Origin: Bacteroidales bacterium
GTDB taxonomy: Bacteria; Bacteroidota; Bacteroidia; Bacteroidales; P3
Direction of reading: 5' to 3'
Assembly (NCBI GenBank): GCA_017507285.1
Contig: JAFWBF010000036.1
Location: 1-20,089, forward strand
Length of the DNA stretch: 20,089 nt
The translations under genes were made by a program, and so were the position numbers. The first letter of the stretch is position 1; every line of letters begins with the position of its first letter. Below the pieces are notes generated by a model. That model did not search any database. It worked only from the letters and a program-made list of their open reading frames with translations, and was not told where the DNA came from. Below are positions 7,258 to 14,273 of this stretch, piece after piece.

Positions 7258-8358
7258 TTATCTTTGTAGTGTTTTTATTTCAGCAGTTCCGTCCAAAACT
7301 TCTTTACCACACATAGCCAAGGCCAACATTTCGTTTTCACCTTTATAAACAGCCACAGGAGCTATCCAGTCAACGTGTTCGGCTATTTGTGCCATCCAAG
7401 GTTTGCTGTATGCAATACCGCCGGTAAGTAATATTGCATCAACTTTACCTTTCACTGTAGCTGCCAAACGGCTTATTTCCAAACTTACTTGATAGCAGAA
7501 TGCATCAACCATAAGTTTACATTTTTCATCACCTTCCAATGCTTTTACCTCTACTTCGTAGGCATCATTGGTTCCCAAGTAAGCTACGAAACCACCTTCG
7601 GCTGTAATCATCTTAATGATTTCTTGCTTAGTATATTTTCCACTGAAACATACCTCTACTAATTTACTCGAGTTGATAGAACCTGCACGAGTAGTGGACA
7701 TAGCACCTAATCCGCATAATGCTCTGTTTACCTCAATCACCTTTCCATGGCTATGGACACCTACAGATACACCGCCGCCCATGTGTGCAATGATAAGATT
7801 CATATCTTCATATCTTTTACCTTGTTCACGAGCATATAATTTGGCAGTCATTTTTTGGTTCAAGCAGTGCCAAATCACGCCTTCGTACTCAGGATTAAGG
7901 TCAAATACAGGATGTCCCGATATTTTTGCCACCTCAGGTCTTTCGTCAACTATACCAGGGTCGGCAATATACGATGCTTCCAAACCAATTTCTTTGGCTA
8001 TACTATCGGCTATCAACGAACCAAGGTTGCAAGCATGTTTACCTTGAATACCTGCACGACATTCTTCCAACATTTTATCGTTTACACGATAAATACCCGA
8101 TTCGCAAGGTTTGGTCAAACCGCCACGTCCCACTACTATAGCTATGTCTTTCACATCAACATCATGTTTCTTCAACATATCCAAAATAGTGTTTTTGCGA
8201 TAATCAAACTGATCGGCTATTTCGGCAAATTGTTTGATTTCTTCGATAGGGTGTTTGATATTTTCTGTAAACACTTCTGTTTCGCCATCATATACAGAAG
8301 CCTTTGTGCTTGTTGCACCGGGGTTTATTGCTAAGCAATATCTTTTTTCTGCACTCAT
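7258..8358 (-). CDS. buk: butyrate kinase
   Basis: A 366-residue member of the acetokinase/butyrate kinase family (ASKHA fold) that moves phosphate from butyryl-phosphate to ADP, giving butyrate and ATP, in the cytoplasm. Visible motifs: the phosphate-binding LAINPGATSTK at 9-19, VVGRGGLTKP at 75-84, IIAHMGGGVSVGVHSHGKV at 189-207, STTRAGSIN at 221-229 and the late LLTGGIAYS adenosine-binding segment. The length near 360 fits Buk and not acetate kinase (about 400). Branched-chain acids such as isobutyrate are also possible substrates. The usual partner, phosphate butyryltransferase (ptb), is not next to it: upstream lie 590 bp without a gene. A clear promoter is at 8403-8433, and the FKBP gene follows after 7 nt. 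Confidence 0.92.
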   Translation of the reverse strand: MSAEKRYCLAINPGATSTKASVYDGETEVFTENIKHPIEEIKQFAEIADQFDYRKNTILDMLKKHDVDVKDIAIVVGRGGLTKPCESGIYRVNDKMLEECRAGIQGKHACNLGSLIADSIAKEIGLEASYIADPGIVDERPEVAKISGHPVFDLNPEYEGVIWHCLNQKMTAKLYAREQGKRYEDMNLIIAHMGGGVSVGVHSHGKVIEVNRALCGLGAMSTTRAGSINSSKLVEVCFSGKYTKQEIIKMITAEGGFVAYLGTNDAYEVEVKALEGDEKCKLMVDAFCYQVSLEISRLAATVKGKVDAILLTGGIAYSKPWMAQIAEHVDWIAPVAVYKGENEMLALAMCGKEVLDGTAEIKTLQR

Positions 8359-8402
8359 TTATATTATAGTTTTTTATCAATAATCAATGTTTTAACGTTG
8401 TG

Positions 8403-8433
8403 CAAAATTACACATTTATTCAGAATAAATCAA
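8403..8433 (-). promoter_or_regulatory. Bacteroidota-type promoter of the buk transcript
   Basis: On the minus strand TAATTTTG (complement of 8403-8410) matches TAnnTTTG exactly, and a TTG (complement of 8431-8433) lies 20 bp upstream as the -33 element. The leader to the buk ATG at 8358 would be about 40 nt. Confidence 0.65.
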
Positions 8434-8668
8434 CCCTTACACTATCTTTTTATGCATTTTCACTATATTTAACTGCAGTACACAACCTATCAAACAGGTA
8501 TTATCCTTATTTTCAACCATAAAATCAAAACTTATCAAACTATCTTATCATAGACAATTTTAGCAAAAATCATCCCAAGTTTTCTATTTTATACCTCCCG
8601 TCAAATAAATTTGCAAACAATCTCGCACACAAATACTCCCTACATTTGTTTTTATACAAGCAAAGGGG

Positions 8669-8776
8669 AAAATTTCCCTCACGAGGAACCCCTACCTACA
8701 TCACGAGGGAGTTTGATTTACATCGGGAGGAAAATTCATCTAAATCACGAGGGAATTTTAAGGTGATATAGTGGGA
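8669..8776. repeat. 22-bp repeat element, copy 1
   Basis: The core TCACGAGGGA recurs with exact 22-bp spacing: tcacgagg at 8679, TCACGAGGGA at 8701, tcgggagga at 8723, TCACGAGGGAATTTT at 8745 and a decayed tatagtggga at 8767. In front, AAAATTTCCCTCACGA (8669-8684) is an imperfect inverted copy of the core, separated by 16 nt from the unit at 8701. The same layout and sequence occur at 17849-17934. There are no unique spacers and no cas genes, so it is not a CRISPR array. Confidence 0.8.
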
Positions 8777-8783
8777 TAAATTT

Positions 8784-8797
8784 GACGGTATACCGTC
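8784..8797. repeat. 14-bp perfect palindrome GACGGTATACCGTC
   Basis: The sequence equals its own reverse complement. It lies just past the 22-bp repeat array and 375 bp upstream of the buk promoter. It could be a protein-binding site or part of the repeat element's edge; no function can be read from it. Confidence 0.4.
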
Positions 8798-8807
8798 GTA
8801 GCGGTGA

Positions 8808-8839
8808 CACCCTATTAGGAAGAGATTGATGATAGGGTG
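8808..8839. other. imperfect stem-loop in gene-free region
   Basis: CACCCTAT (8808-8815) pairs with ATAGGGTG (8832-8839), extended inward by one G-T and one A-T pair, around a 12-nt loop. It has no T run on either side, so it is not a standard terminator. It lies 110 nt behind the stop of the DUF2520 gene. Confidence 0.35.
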
Positions 8840-8948
8840 CAATAACAAGTTCTAAAATTCCACATTCGAACAAATAAAAGAACAACCTATTAAACTTTTA
8901 CCCTTGCAAAATCAACACTCCACAATTTTTAGAAATTACCTTGATTAT

Positions 8949-9821
8949 TTATTTGGTCTTTTCTTCTATTATTGATGAGAGTAAATTATATACTTCCAAT
9001 GCCTTAGAATCATCGACCAATAGGCGTCTATGCTTATCCAAAGTTTTCGTGTCGCCACGTTTGGCAGGTCCGGTCTGTAGACTCCATAGGTTGCCGTATT
9101 GTATTTTTTTGGCTGTTTCGCTGATAAGGGGATGTATTATCTCAAAAGGCAGGTTGTGTTGTTCCATTATCTGTTGAGCCATGGCATTGATGCAGTTGCC
9201 AAAATTGCTGGCAAACACAGAGGCCAAATGCAGATATCTTCGTTGCTCGCCATTAAGGCTGTATACCGATGGCGATATAGTTGAGGCCATAGCCTTAAGC
9301 ATATCTAAGGTATTGACATTGGAAGCCTCCACACAAAATGGCAATCTACTATAGTCCATAGCTATATGCTTAATGAAAGTTTGTGGAACATATACCACAC
9401 CATAGTTCTTGGTAATAGGACTAAGCACATCCATAGGTACTGTTCCCGAGGTGTGAAAACATATCTTATCCTTCAGTTTTAGATCTAATGCGATGTCGAA
9501 AAGAGCGTCGTCCGAAACTGCAAAGATATAAATGTCGGCATCAGTACGCAGTAATGACAAGCTGTTGGTACACCCCACTCCAAACTGCCCGGCAAGGGCA
9601 CGTGCCGAATCTATGGTTTTAGAGTATACCTGTACAATTGCATAACCGGCAGCCGAAAAAGCGTGGGCAAAATGTGTAGCCACATTTCCGGCTCCTATTA
9701 TCACCATCTGCCTACCATGGACAGGATTTGTATTACGCTTGCTTCTGCTCATGCTCCAATACATCATACAAAAATACTTGTCGCAAAAAGTCCCATCTAC
9801 CAGCATTCGGTACTCAGGCAT
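8949..9821 (-). CDS. Rossmann-like and DUF2520 domain protein
   Basis: Up to 290 residues. A nucleotide-binding Rossmann motif MVIIGAGNVATHFAHAF lies at 39-55 and a long helical DUF2520 region follows (HLASVFASNFGNCINAMAQQ near 207-226, then PLISETAKKIQYGNLWSLQTGPA). The protein resembles the NADP/F420-type oxidoreductase superfamily; the family is widespread in Bacteroidota but its reaction is unknown. The usual length is about 255-265 with the GAGN motif near residue 10. The first 23 residues here, rich in Cys, Met and aromatic residues, look unnatural, so the true start is probably Met24 (9752, MSRSKRNTNPV) or Met39 (9707). It is the last gene of the minus-strand run that begins with mrp. 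Confidence 0.8.
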   Translation of the reverse strand: MPEYRMLVDGTFCDKYFCMMYWSMSRSKRNTNPVHGRQMVIIGAGNVATHFAHAFSAAGYAIVQVYSKTIDSARALAGQFGVGCTNSLSLLRTDADIYIFAVSDDALFDIALDLKLKDKICFHTSGTVPMDVLSPITKNYGVVYVPQTFIKHIAMDYSRLPFCVEASNVNTLDMLKAMASTISPSVYSLNGEQRRYLHLASVFASNFGNCINAMAQQIMEQHNLPFEIIHPLISETAKKIQYGNLWSLQTGPAKRGDTKTLDKHRRLLVDDSKALEVYNLLSSIIEEKTK

Positions 9822-9862
9822 TTATGCGACAAGATATTTGTATACACACAAATTACTATCTA

Positions 9863-10084
9863 TTAATATTCATCTTCTTGGAAGAAAAAGTCGTCTTTCG
9901 AAGGATAGTCGGGCCAAATGTCTTCTATACATTCGTACACCTCCCCTTCATCTTCTATCTCTTGGAGATTTTCAACAACTTCCATAGGTGCACCTGTGCG
10001 TTGAGCATAATCAATAAGTTCTTCTTTTGTTGCCGGCCATGGCGCATCTTCCAATTTTGTTGCAAGTTCTAGTGTCCAATACAT
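9863..10084 (-). CDS. small acidic DUF2795 family protein
   Basis: 73 residues, starting MYWTLELATKLEDAPWPATK and ending with the acidic, aromatic tail PDYPSKDDFFFQEDEY. The PWPATKEELIDYAQRTGAP segment followed by VVENLQEIEDEGEVYECIEDIWP is the conserved body of DUF2795 proteins in Bacteroidota. I chose the ATG at 10082-10084: the frame is open upstream for 11 more residues to an ATG at 10117, but this inner start has an AAGGA Shine-Dalgarno-like sequence about 6 nt before it and matches the family start. The function is unknown. Its place between the cobalamin adenosyltransferase and DUF2520 genes suggests shared transcription only. Confidence 0.85.
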   Translation of the reverse strand: MYWTLELATKLEDAPWPATKEELIDYAQRTGAPMEVVENLQEIEDEGEVYECIEDIWPDYPSKDDFFFQEDEY

Positions 10085-10156
10085 TTTCTTTCCTTTCTTG
10101 TTATTAAAAGCACGCATTTACTGTGCTGTATCAATATTTATTTATTGTTATTCAGT

Positions 10157-10708
10157 TTATTCACCGCTATGCCAATATTGTTCTTCCTTTCCTTCTATCT
10201 TCAATATCATTCTGGATAGTAGGAAAAGGTAGTCAGATAAGCGGTTGAGATATATACAAATTTCGGTCGAAATAGTTTGTTCTGCTGCCAATTTGACGCA
10301 CAAACGTTCACTTCTCCTACATATACAGCGTGCCACATGGCAGTGTGCCGATGCCATACTTCCGCCGGGCAGTACAAAGGACTGTAGCTTTGGCAACGAT
10401 GTTTCCATAACGTCTATGGCTGCTTCCATATCGGCAATAGCTGTAACAGGCAGCTGTGGCAACTTGGCATACAACATCTCATCTTCGGTAGCCAACAGAG
10501 TTTGCACCACAAAGAGTTCACGTTGTATTTTCTTTATTTGCTCGTAGTGTAAACCACTTATTGGCATCAGATGTTCAGCCACTACAGCCAAATAGGAATT
10601 CAATTCATCTACAGTGCCGTAAGTTTCGATACGTATGTCGTACTTAGGTACACGTGTACCACCTACCAATGATGTACTACCTTTATCGCCGGTTTTTGTA
10701 TATATCAT
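10157..10708 (-). CDS. cob(I)alamin adenosyltransferase, PduO type
   Basis: A 183-residue protein of the PduO/ATR family, which transfers the adenosyl group of ATP to cob(I)alamin to make coenzyme B12 in the cytoplasm. The N-terminal ATP loop YTKTGDKGSTSLVGG is at 3-17, followed by YGTVDELNSYLAVV at 30-43. The C-terminal helix has the family signature CHVARCICRRSERLCVKL at 123-140, with the conserved Arg-Arg-x-Glu-Arg. The length is normal. It starts 9 nt after the nfu stop, so it is co-transcribed with the Fe-S genes. It supports B12-dependent metabolism, for example methylmalonyl-CoA mutase in propionate formation, but no such gene lies in the window. Confidence 0.92.
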   Translation of the reverse strand: MIYTKTGDKGSTSLVGGTRVPKYDIRIETYGTVDELNSYLAVVAEHLMPISGLHYEQIKKIQRELFVVQTLLATEDEMLYAKLPQLPVTAIADMEAAIDVMETSLPKLQSFVLPGGSMASAHCHVARCICRRSERLCVKLAAEQTISTEICIYLNRLSDYLFLLSRMILKIEGKEEQYWHSGE

Positions 10709-10717
10709 AGTATATTG

Positions 10718-10969
10718 TTACTCCATTACACGTTCAACGGCTGTTACCTGCGGTATAGCTTCGCACAATGCGGCTTCTATACCTTGTTTCAAAGTCATAA
10801 GGGCGTGAGGACACGAACCACAATGACCTTTAAGTTTTACATATACCACACCTTCATCGGTCATTTCCACAAATTCCACATCGCCACCATCGGCTTGCAA
10901 ATATGGACGCAGTTGGTCTATACCATTCTTTACTTGTTCTACTACGTTTATTTTTTCTTCTAATGTCAT
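10718..10969 (-). CDS. NifU C-terminal domain protein (Nfu-type Fe-S carrier)
   Basis: 83 residues that make up just the Nfu domain. The helix VEQVKNGIDQLRPYLQADGG leads into a beta region and the cluster-binding motif GHCGSCPHA, with Cys50 and Cys53. Two subunits together would hold a 4Fe-4S cluster for delivery to apo-proteins in the cytoplasm. It starts 13 nt after the mrp stop and ends 9 nt before the adenosyltransferase start, so the three form one operon. The pairing with Mrp, also an Fe-S carrier, agrees with the assignment. Confidence 0.92.
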   Translation of the reverse strand: MTLEEKINVVEQVKNGIDQLRPYLQADGGDVEFVEMTDEGVVYVKLKGHCGSCPHALMTLKQGIEAALCEAIPQVTAVERVME

Positions 10970-10982
10970 AATATATGTTGTT

Positions 10983-12050
10983 TTATTTTTTAGAATTTAT
11001 AATCGATAATTCTTTAGCTACATTCTGAGCCAGTTCCATAAATGCCTTACCTTCGGGCGATTGACTGTCTAAAGCAGTAGGAGTACCTTTATCGCCATTT
11101 TCGGCTATAGATTGCACCAACGGAATCTCGCCAAGCAATGGAATATTCATCTCTTCGGCCAAAGCCCGGCAACCTTGTTTGCCAAAGATATAATATTTAT
11201 TGTTGGGCAGTTCTGCTGGGGTAAAGTAAGCCATATTTTCTACAAAACCCAGCACAGGAATCTTTATGTCGTTGTTTAGAAACATTTCCACACCTCGTAC
11301 CACATCGGCAAGGGCTACCTGCTGAGGGGTACTTACTATTACAGCACCCGACACGGGCAACACCTGTGCTATAGTAAGTTGAATGTCGCCTGTTCCGGGA
11401 GGCATATCTACAACAAGATAGTCCACCTCGCCCCAATAAGTATCGGTAAGCATTTGTTTCACTGCATTGGATGCCATAGGGCCACGCCATACCAATGCTT
11501 TGTTTGGATCTACCATAAACCCTATCGACATCAACTTGATGCCGTATTTCTCTATAGGGAGCATATACATCTTGCCATCGTGTTCTTCACCCATTATATC
11601 TTCGCGCTTTAGGTCGAACATAATAGGTATTGAGGGGCCATAACAGTCGGCATCAATAAGGCCAACCTTTGCACCTGTATTAGCCAATGCTATTGCAAGG
11701 TTTACGGCCACGGTGCTTTTACCTACACCTCCTTTTCCCGAAGCTACTACTATTATGTTTTTCACACCAGGAAACATCTCATTCTTGTTTATGGCCGGCA
11801 ATACCTTTGCTTTGAAGTTTACTGTTACTTCAACGGCGGGGTCTATATAATTATGTATAGCTTCTATACAATCGTCTTTCATTTTTTGCTTCATCGGACA
11901 TGCCGGTGTGGTAAGCACCAAATCAAAAGCCACCGAATTTTCGCCGGTAACTATGTTTTGTATCATGCCCAACTGTGTCAAACTTTGTTTTAGATCGGGA
12001 TCATCGACATGCGACAATGCTATTTCAACCTGAGTACTAGTAATTTTCAT
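10983..12050 (-). CDS. mrp: Mrp/NBP35 family ATP-binding Fe-S carrier
   Basis: A 355-residue protein with an N-terminal DUF59/MIP18 domain (residues 1 to about 80, with TTPACPMK at 48-55) and a ParA/MinD-like P-loop ATPase. The deviant Walker A is SGKGGVGKSTVAVNLA at 104-119, switch I DADCYGPSIP at 133-142, and Walker B-like VVDMPPGTGDIQLT at 213-226. Mrp/ApbC proteins carry and transfer Fe-S clusters in the cytoplasm. The CxxC that holds the bridging cluster in ApbC and Nbp35 is absent: the matching place (271-284) reads ENMAYFTPAELPNN, a form I believe is usual in Bacteroidota. It leads the operon with nfu and the adenosyltransferase, and a well-formed promoter lies at 12077-12106. Confidence 0.93.
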   Translation of the reverse strand: MKITSTQVEIALSHVDDPDLKQSLTQLGMIQNIVTGENSVAFDLVLTTPACPMKQKMKDDCIEAIHNYIDPAVEVTVNFKAKVLPAINKNEMFPGVKNIIVVASGKGGVGKSTVAVNLAIALANTGAKVGLIDADCYGPSIPIMFDLKREDIMGEEHDGKMYMLPIEKYGIKLMSIGFMVDPNKALVWRGPMASNAVKQMLTDTYWGEVDYLVVDMPPGTGDIQLTIAQVLPVSGAVIVSTPQQVALADVVRGVEMFLNNDIKIPVLGFVENMAYFTPAELPNNKYYIFGKQGCRALAEEMNIPLLGEIPLVQSIAENGDKGTPTALDSQSPEGKAFMELAQNVAKELSIINSKK

Positions 12051-12076
12051 TATTTTTCACCTTTTATAAGTGTTTG

Positions 12077-12106
12077 CAAAAATACACAAAATATACATCT
12101 ATCCAA
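12077..12106 (-). promoter_or_regulatory. Bacteroidota-type promoter of the mrp operon
   Basis: On the minus strand TATTTTTG (complement of 12077-12084) matches TAnnTTTG, with TTG (complement of 12104-12106) 19 bp upstream inside a T-rich stretch. The leader to the mrp ATG at 12050 is about 20 nt. It would drive mrp, nfu and the adenosyltransferase, and perhaps the two genes behind them. Confidence 0.65.
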
Positions 12107-12173
12107 AAAAAATGTTCGTTTTCTTTGTTATGAATGTATTTTTAATTGCTAAACGGCCTATTTATCACCACTT

Positions 12174-13235
12174 TTATTCAGCTGTATTTTGGTTGAACGA
12201 GACAAATATGTCGTTGTCGTGTATTTTTGATTCGAACTTCATATCGACTGGTGTATCTATATATATCTCCATTACTTTGCAGTCCTTTTCGGGAAATATT
12301 TCCACCTTGTCGGCAATAGCAGGAATAAGCACACACTCACCAGCCCTCATCGGCACTATGGTGTCGAGGCTGCGAATGGCACAAATACCTTCCACACAGA
12401 AATATACCACAAACGAATCCAAGCTAGTAAAGTCTTTTTTCAACGGTTGGTCGAATGCTATCATATTGGTGGTAAAATATGGACTTTCGGCGAGCTTCAG
12501 TGTGGTGTTTTTCTTGTATTCATAATGTGTTTTGGCGTTGATGGTAGCCCCAAAGTCTATCGCTGCCAATGCCTCTTGGGTATGTAGCTCACGGTGGTTG
12601 CCCTGGCTATCGGTACGGTTATAGTCGAATATCCGATAGGTAGTATCTGAGGTTTGCTGTATTTCGGCTATAAGCAATCCCTTGCCCAAAGCATGTACAC
12701 GCCCTGCGGGAATAAAGAACACATCACCTTTTTGTGCCTCCTCGATATTCATACAGTTAAGTATTTTGTCGGCATCAAGAGCTTTTTGGTAATATTCGGG
12801 TGTTATGTCTTTGGCAAAACCATCAATCAGCTCGGCACCTTCGTCGGCATCCATCACATACCACATTTCGGTTTTTCCGTTGCCAAGGCCTCGCTCTTGA
12901 GCCAATTCATCGTCGGGATGTACCTGAACAGACAGCTTGTCGTTGGCATCTATCACTTTGATAAGTATCGGAAATTCGTTACCGAAACGTTCGTAGTTGC
13001 GTTCGCCCACAAGGTCGCCCATGTATATTTCCAACACTTCGTTGAGGCTGTTTTCGGCCAAGAATCCGTTTTCAATCTCGGTTTCATTGTCTTCCACTCC
13101 CGATAGCGACCATAGTTCGCCACAGTTGGGCAACGTACCATAGTCGAACCCAAGACGTGTTCTTATTTTGTTTCCGCCCCATATCTTGTCCTTAAATATG
13201 GGTTTCAGTTTCATTGGATATAATAGTGATTCCAT
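12174..13235 (-). CDS. manA: mannose-6-phosphate isomerase, type I
   Basis: 353 residues. The enzyme interconverts mannose-6-phosphate and fructose-6-phosphate and needs one Zn ion. The metal ligands are all visible: Gln and His in SVQVHPDDELA at 102-112, Glu in GKTEMWYV at 120-127 and His in PAGRVHALGKG at 176-186. The conserved EIQQTSDTTYRIFDYNR at 191-207 follows and a second cupin-like half fills the C-terminus. The N-terminus LKPIFKDKIWGG is typical. Starts at Met1 (13235) and Met8 (13214) are both possible; Met8 fits the family better. It lies 18 nt behind the sirtuin gene. With the phosphohexomutase it can supply GDP-mannose precursors. Confidence 0.92.
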   Translation of the reverse strand: MESLLYPMKLKPIFKDKIWGGNKIRTRLGFDYGTLPNCGELWSLSGVEDNETEIENGFLAENSLNEVLEIYMGDLVGERNYERFGNEFPILIKVIDANDKLSVQVHPDDELAQERGLGNGKTEMWYVMDADEGAELIDGFAKDITPEYYQKALDADKILNCMNIEEAQKGDVFFIPAGRVHALGKGLLIAEIQQTSDTTYRIFDYNRTDSQGNHRELHTQEALAAIDFGATINAKTHYEYKKNTTLKLAESPYFTTNMIAFDQPLKKDFTSLDSFVVYFCVEGICAIRSLDTIVPMRAGECVLIPAIADKVEIFPEKDCKVMEIYIDTPVDMKFESKIHDNDIFVSFNQNTAE

Positions 13236-13253
13236 ATTATCTATGTGTTTTAT

Positions 13254-13946
13254 CTAGTTCTTTGTTGCATCTTCAATCAGTTCATCTACCACTTTTCTCA
13301 CTCCGGTACCGGCCTTTTCGGCAATGATGGTTACCTTTCGTTGTACTGCTACTGCATTTGGGTCAACCAAATAGCACTTTGCCTTTGGTGGCACATAATG
13401 GATGAGTCCGGCTGCGGGATAGACGTTGAGCGATGTGCCTACCACTATAAGCACATCGGCCTGCTCGCACAAATCTATGGCCGGCTCTATCATTGGCACA
13501 GCCTCGCCAAACCATACGATAAACGGCCTCAGCCTTCCGCCGTCGGGTGCCAAGGTACCATGCTTCAGCTCCCAACCTTCGATATCTACCACATAATTGT
13601 GATTACGTTCGCTGCAAGCCTTTGTAAGCTCGCCATGCAGATGTATTATGTTTTTGCTTCCGGCACGCTCATGCAGGTTGTCCACGTTTTGGGTGATGAT
13701 ATGCACGTCGTAGTATTGTTCCAAACGCACCAATTGCAGATGCCCTTCATTGGGCCGTGCTTCAATCATAGCCTTGCGCCGTTGGTTGTAAAATTCCTGC
13801 ACCAGGCCGGCATTACGCTGCCAGCCTTCTATGGAGGCCACATCTTCCACCCGATGTTGCTCCCACAGCCCTCCCGAATCGCGAAAGGTGCTTATGCCAC
13901 TTTCGGCACTTATGCCGGCTCCCGTAAGTACTACTACCCTTTTCAT
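13254..13946 (-). CDS. cobB: Sir2 family NAD-dependent protein deacylase (sirtuin)
   Basis: 230 residues. Sirtuins remove acyl groups from protein lysines using NAD. The NAD loop VVLTGAGISAESGISTFRD is at 5-23, TQNVDNLHERAG at 85-96, the catalytic His in IHLHGEL at 101-107, and the late VGTSLNVYPAAGL forms the second NAD segment. EFYNQRRKAM at 51-60 places Tyr53 and Arg56 as the Y-x-x-R pair that in SIRT5 and CobB binds succinyl or malonyl groups, so the enzyme is probably a general deacylase (class III). The small domain has just one Cys (111) and so lacks the four-Cys zinc site. It heads a two-gene unit with manA. The start MKRVVVLTGAG is family-typical. Confidence 0.92.
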   Translation of the reverse strand: MKRVVVLTGAGISAESGISTFRDSGGLWEQHRVEDVASIEGWQRNAGLVQEFYNQRRKAMIEARPNEGHLQLVRLEQYYDVHIITQNVDNLHERAGSKNIIHLHGELTKACSERNHNYVVDIEGWELKHGTLAPDGGRLRPFIVWFGEAVPMIEPAIDLCEQADVLIVVGTSLNVYPAAGLIHYVPPKAKCYLVDPNAVAVQRKVTIIAEKAGTGVRKVVDELIEDATKN

Positions 13947-14273
13947 AATCCAATATATGAGTTATTATGTCGTTTTTATTCTGAATTGCTAACTACTAAT
14001 CACTTTGCATTTTGAAAATTATCTAACGCTCCAAACTTTTATTTATTGTATAAGATTACATTTTGAGGTTAATAACGCTGCAAAAAGCTTCCAAAAACAA
14101 ATAGTATTGTTAAATTTTATGCAACAGATGGTATTTATCGTACACTTTTATAATGAATTAAAACATATAGTACAAAAAAGTTTTGCAGATAGAAAAAAAC
14201 TTTGTATATTTGCAAGAGAAAAACAAGGGAAAGCCGATGCCCAAGAGTAGGCACAATTAAAATTTTTACAGAA
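13947..14273. other. 327-bp gene-free region between divergent genes
   Basis: The region separates the sirtuin gene (-) and the outer-membrane protein gene (+). It is strongly AT-rich and holds the promoter at 14181-14212 and a leader of roughly 50-55 nt before the ATG at 14274. On the sirtuin side I see no exact TAnnTTTG; the closest is TAATTTTC on the minus strand near 14014-14021. No reading frame in it is convincing. Confidence 0.55.
14181..14212 (+). promoter_or_regulatory. Bacteroidota-type promoter of the outer-membrane protein gene
   Basis: TTTTG (14181-14185) and TATATTTG (14205-14212) are separated by 19 bp, an exact fit to the Bacteroidota -33/-7 pattern. Transcription would begin near 14218-14220. 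This rules out an in-frame ATG at 14202, which lies inside the promoter. Confidence 0.75.

Larger units (their letters stand above)
8359..8948. other. 590-bp gene-free region with promoter, repeats and palindromes
   Basis: No convincing reading frame is present on either strand. In order the region holds the buk promoter (8403-8433), about 230 bp of plain AT-rich sequence, the 22-bp repeat element (8669-8776), a 14-bp perfect palindrome (8784-8797) and a 10-bp imperfect stem (8808-8839). The last 110 bp before the DUF2520 stop are featureless. No recognisable terminator lies behind the DUF2520 gene. Confidence 0.6.

Noticed and set aside
8669..8776. Possible CRISPR array
   Set aside because: Units adjoin at a fixed 22 bp with drifting sequence, there are no unique spacers of usual length and no cas genes nearby.
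9863..10117. Longer form of the DUF2795 protein with 11 extra residues
   Set aside because: The inner ATG at 10084 has an AAGGA-type ribosome site and gives the family-typical MYWTLELA start.
12070..12525. Plus-strand frame of 151 codons overlapping the end of manA
   Set aside because: It starts in the mrp promoter region and runs antisense through conserved manA sequence; no family resemblance.
13245..14015. Plus-strand frame of 256 codons across the sirtuin gene
   Set aside because: It is antisense to a fully conserved sirtuin, and its translation has no recognisable domain and a Cys/His/Tyr-rich, non-natural composition.
14202..14273. Upstream ATG extension of the outer-membrane protein
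   Set aside because: The ATG at 14202 lies within the -7 promoter element, and the extension would bury the signal peptide that starts at 14274.
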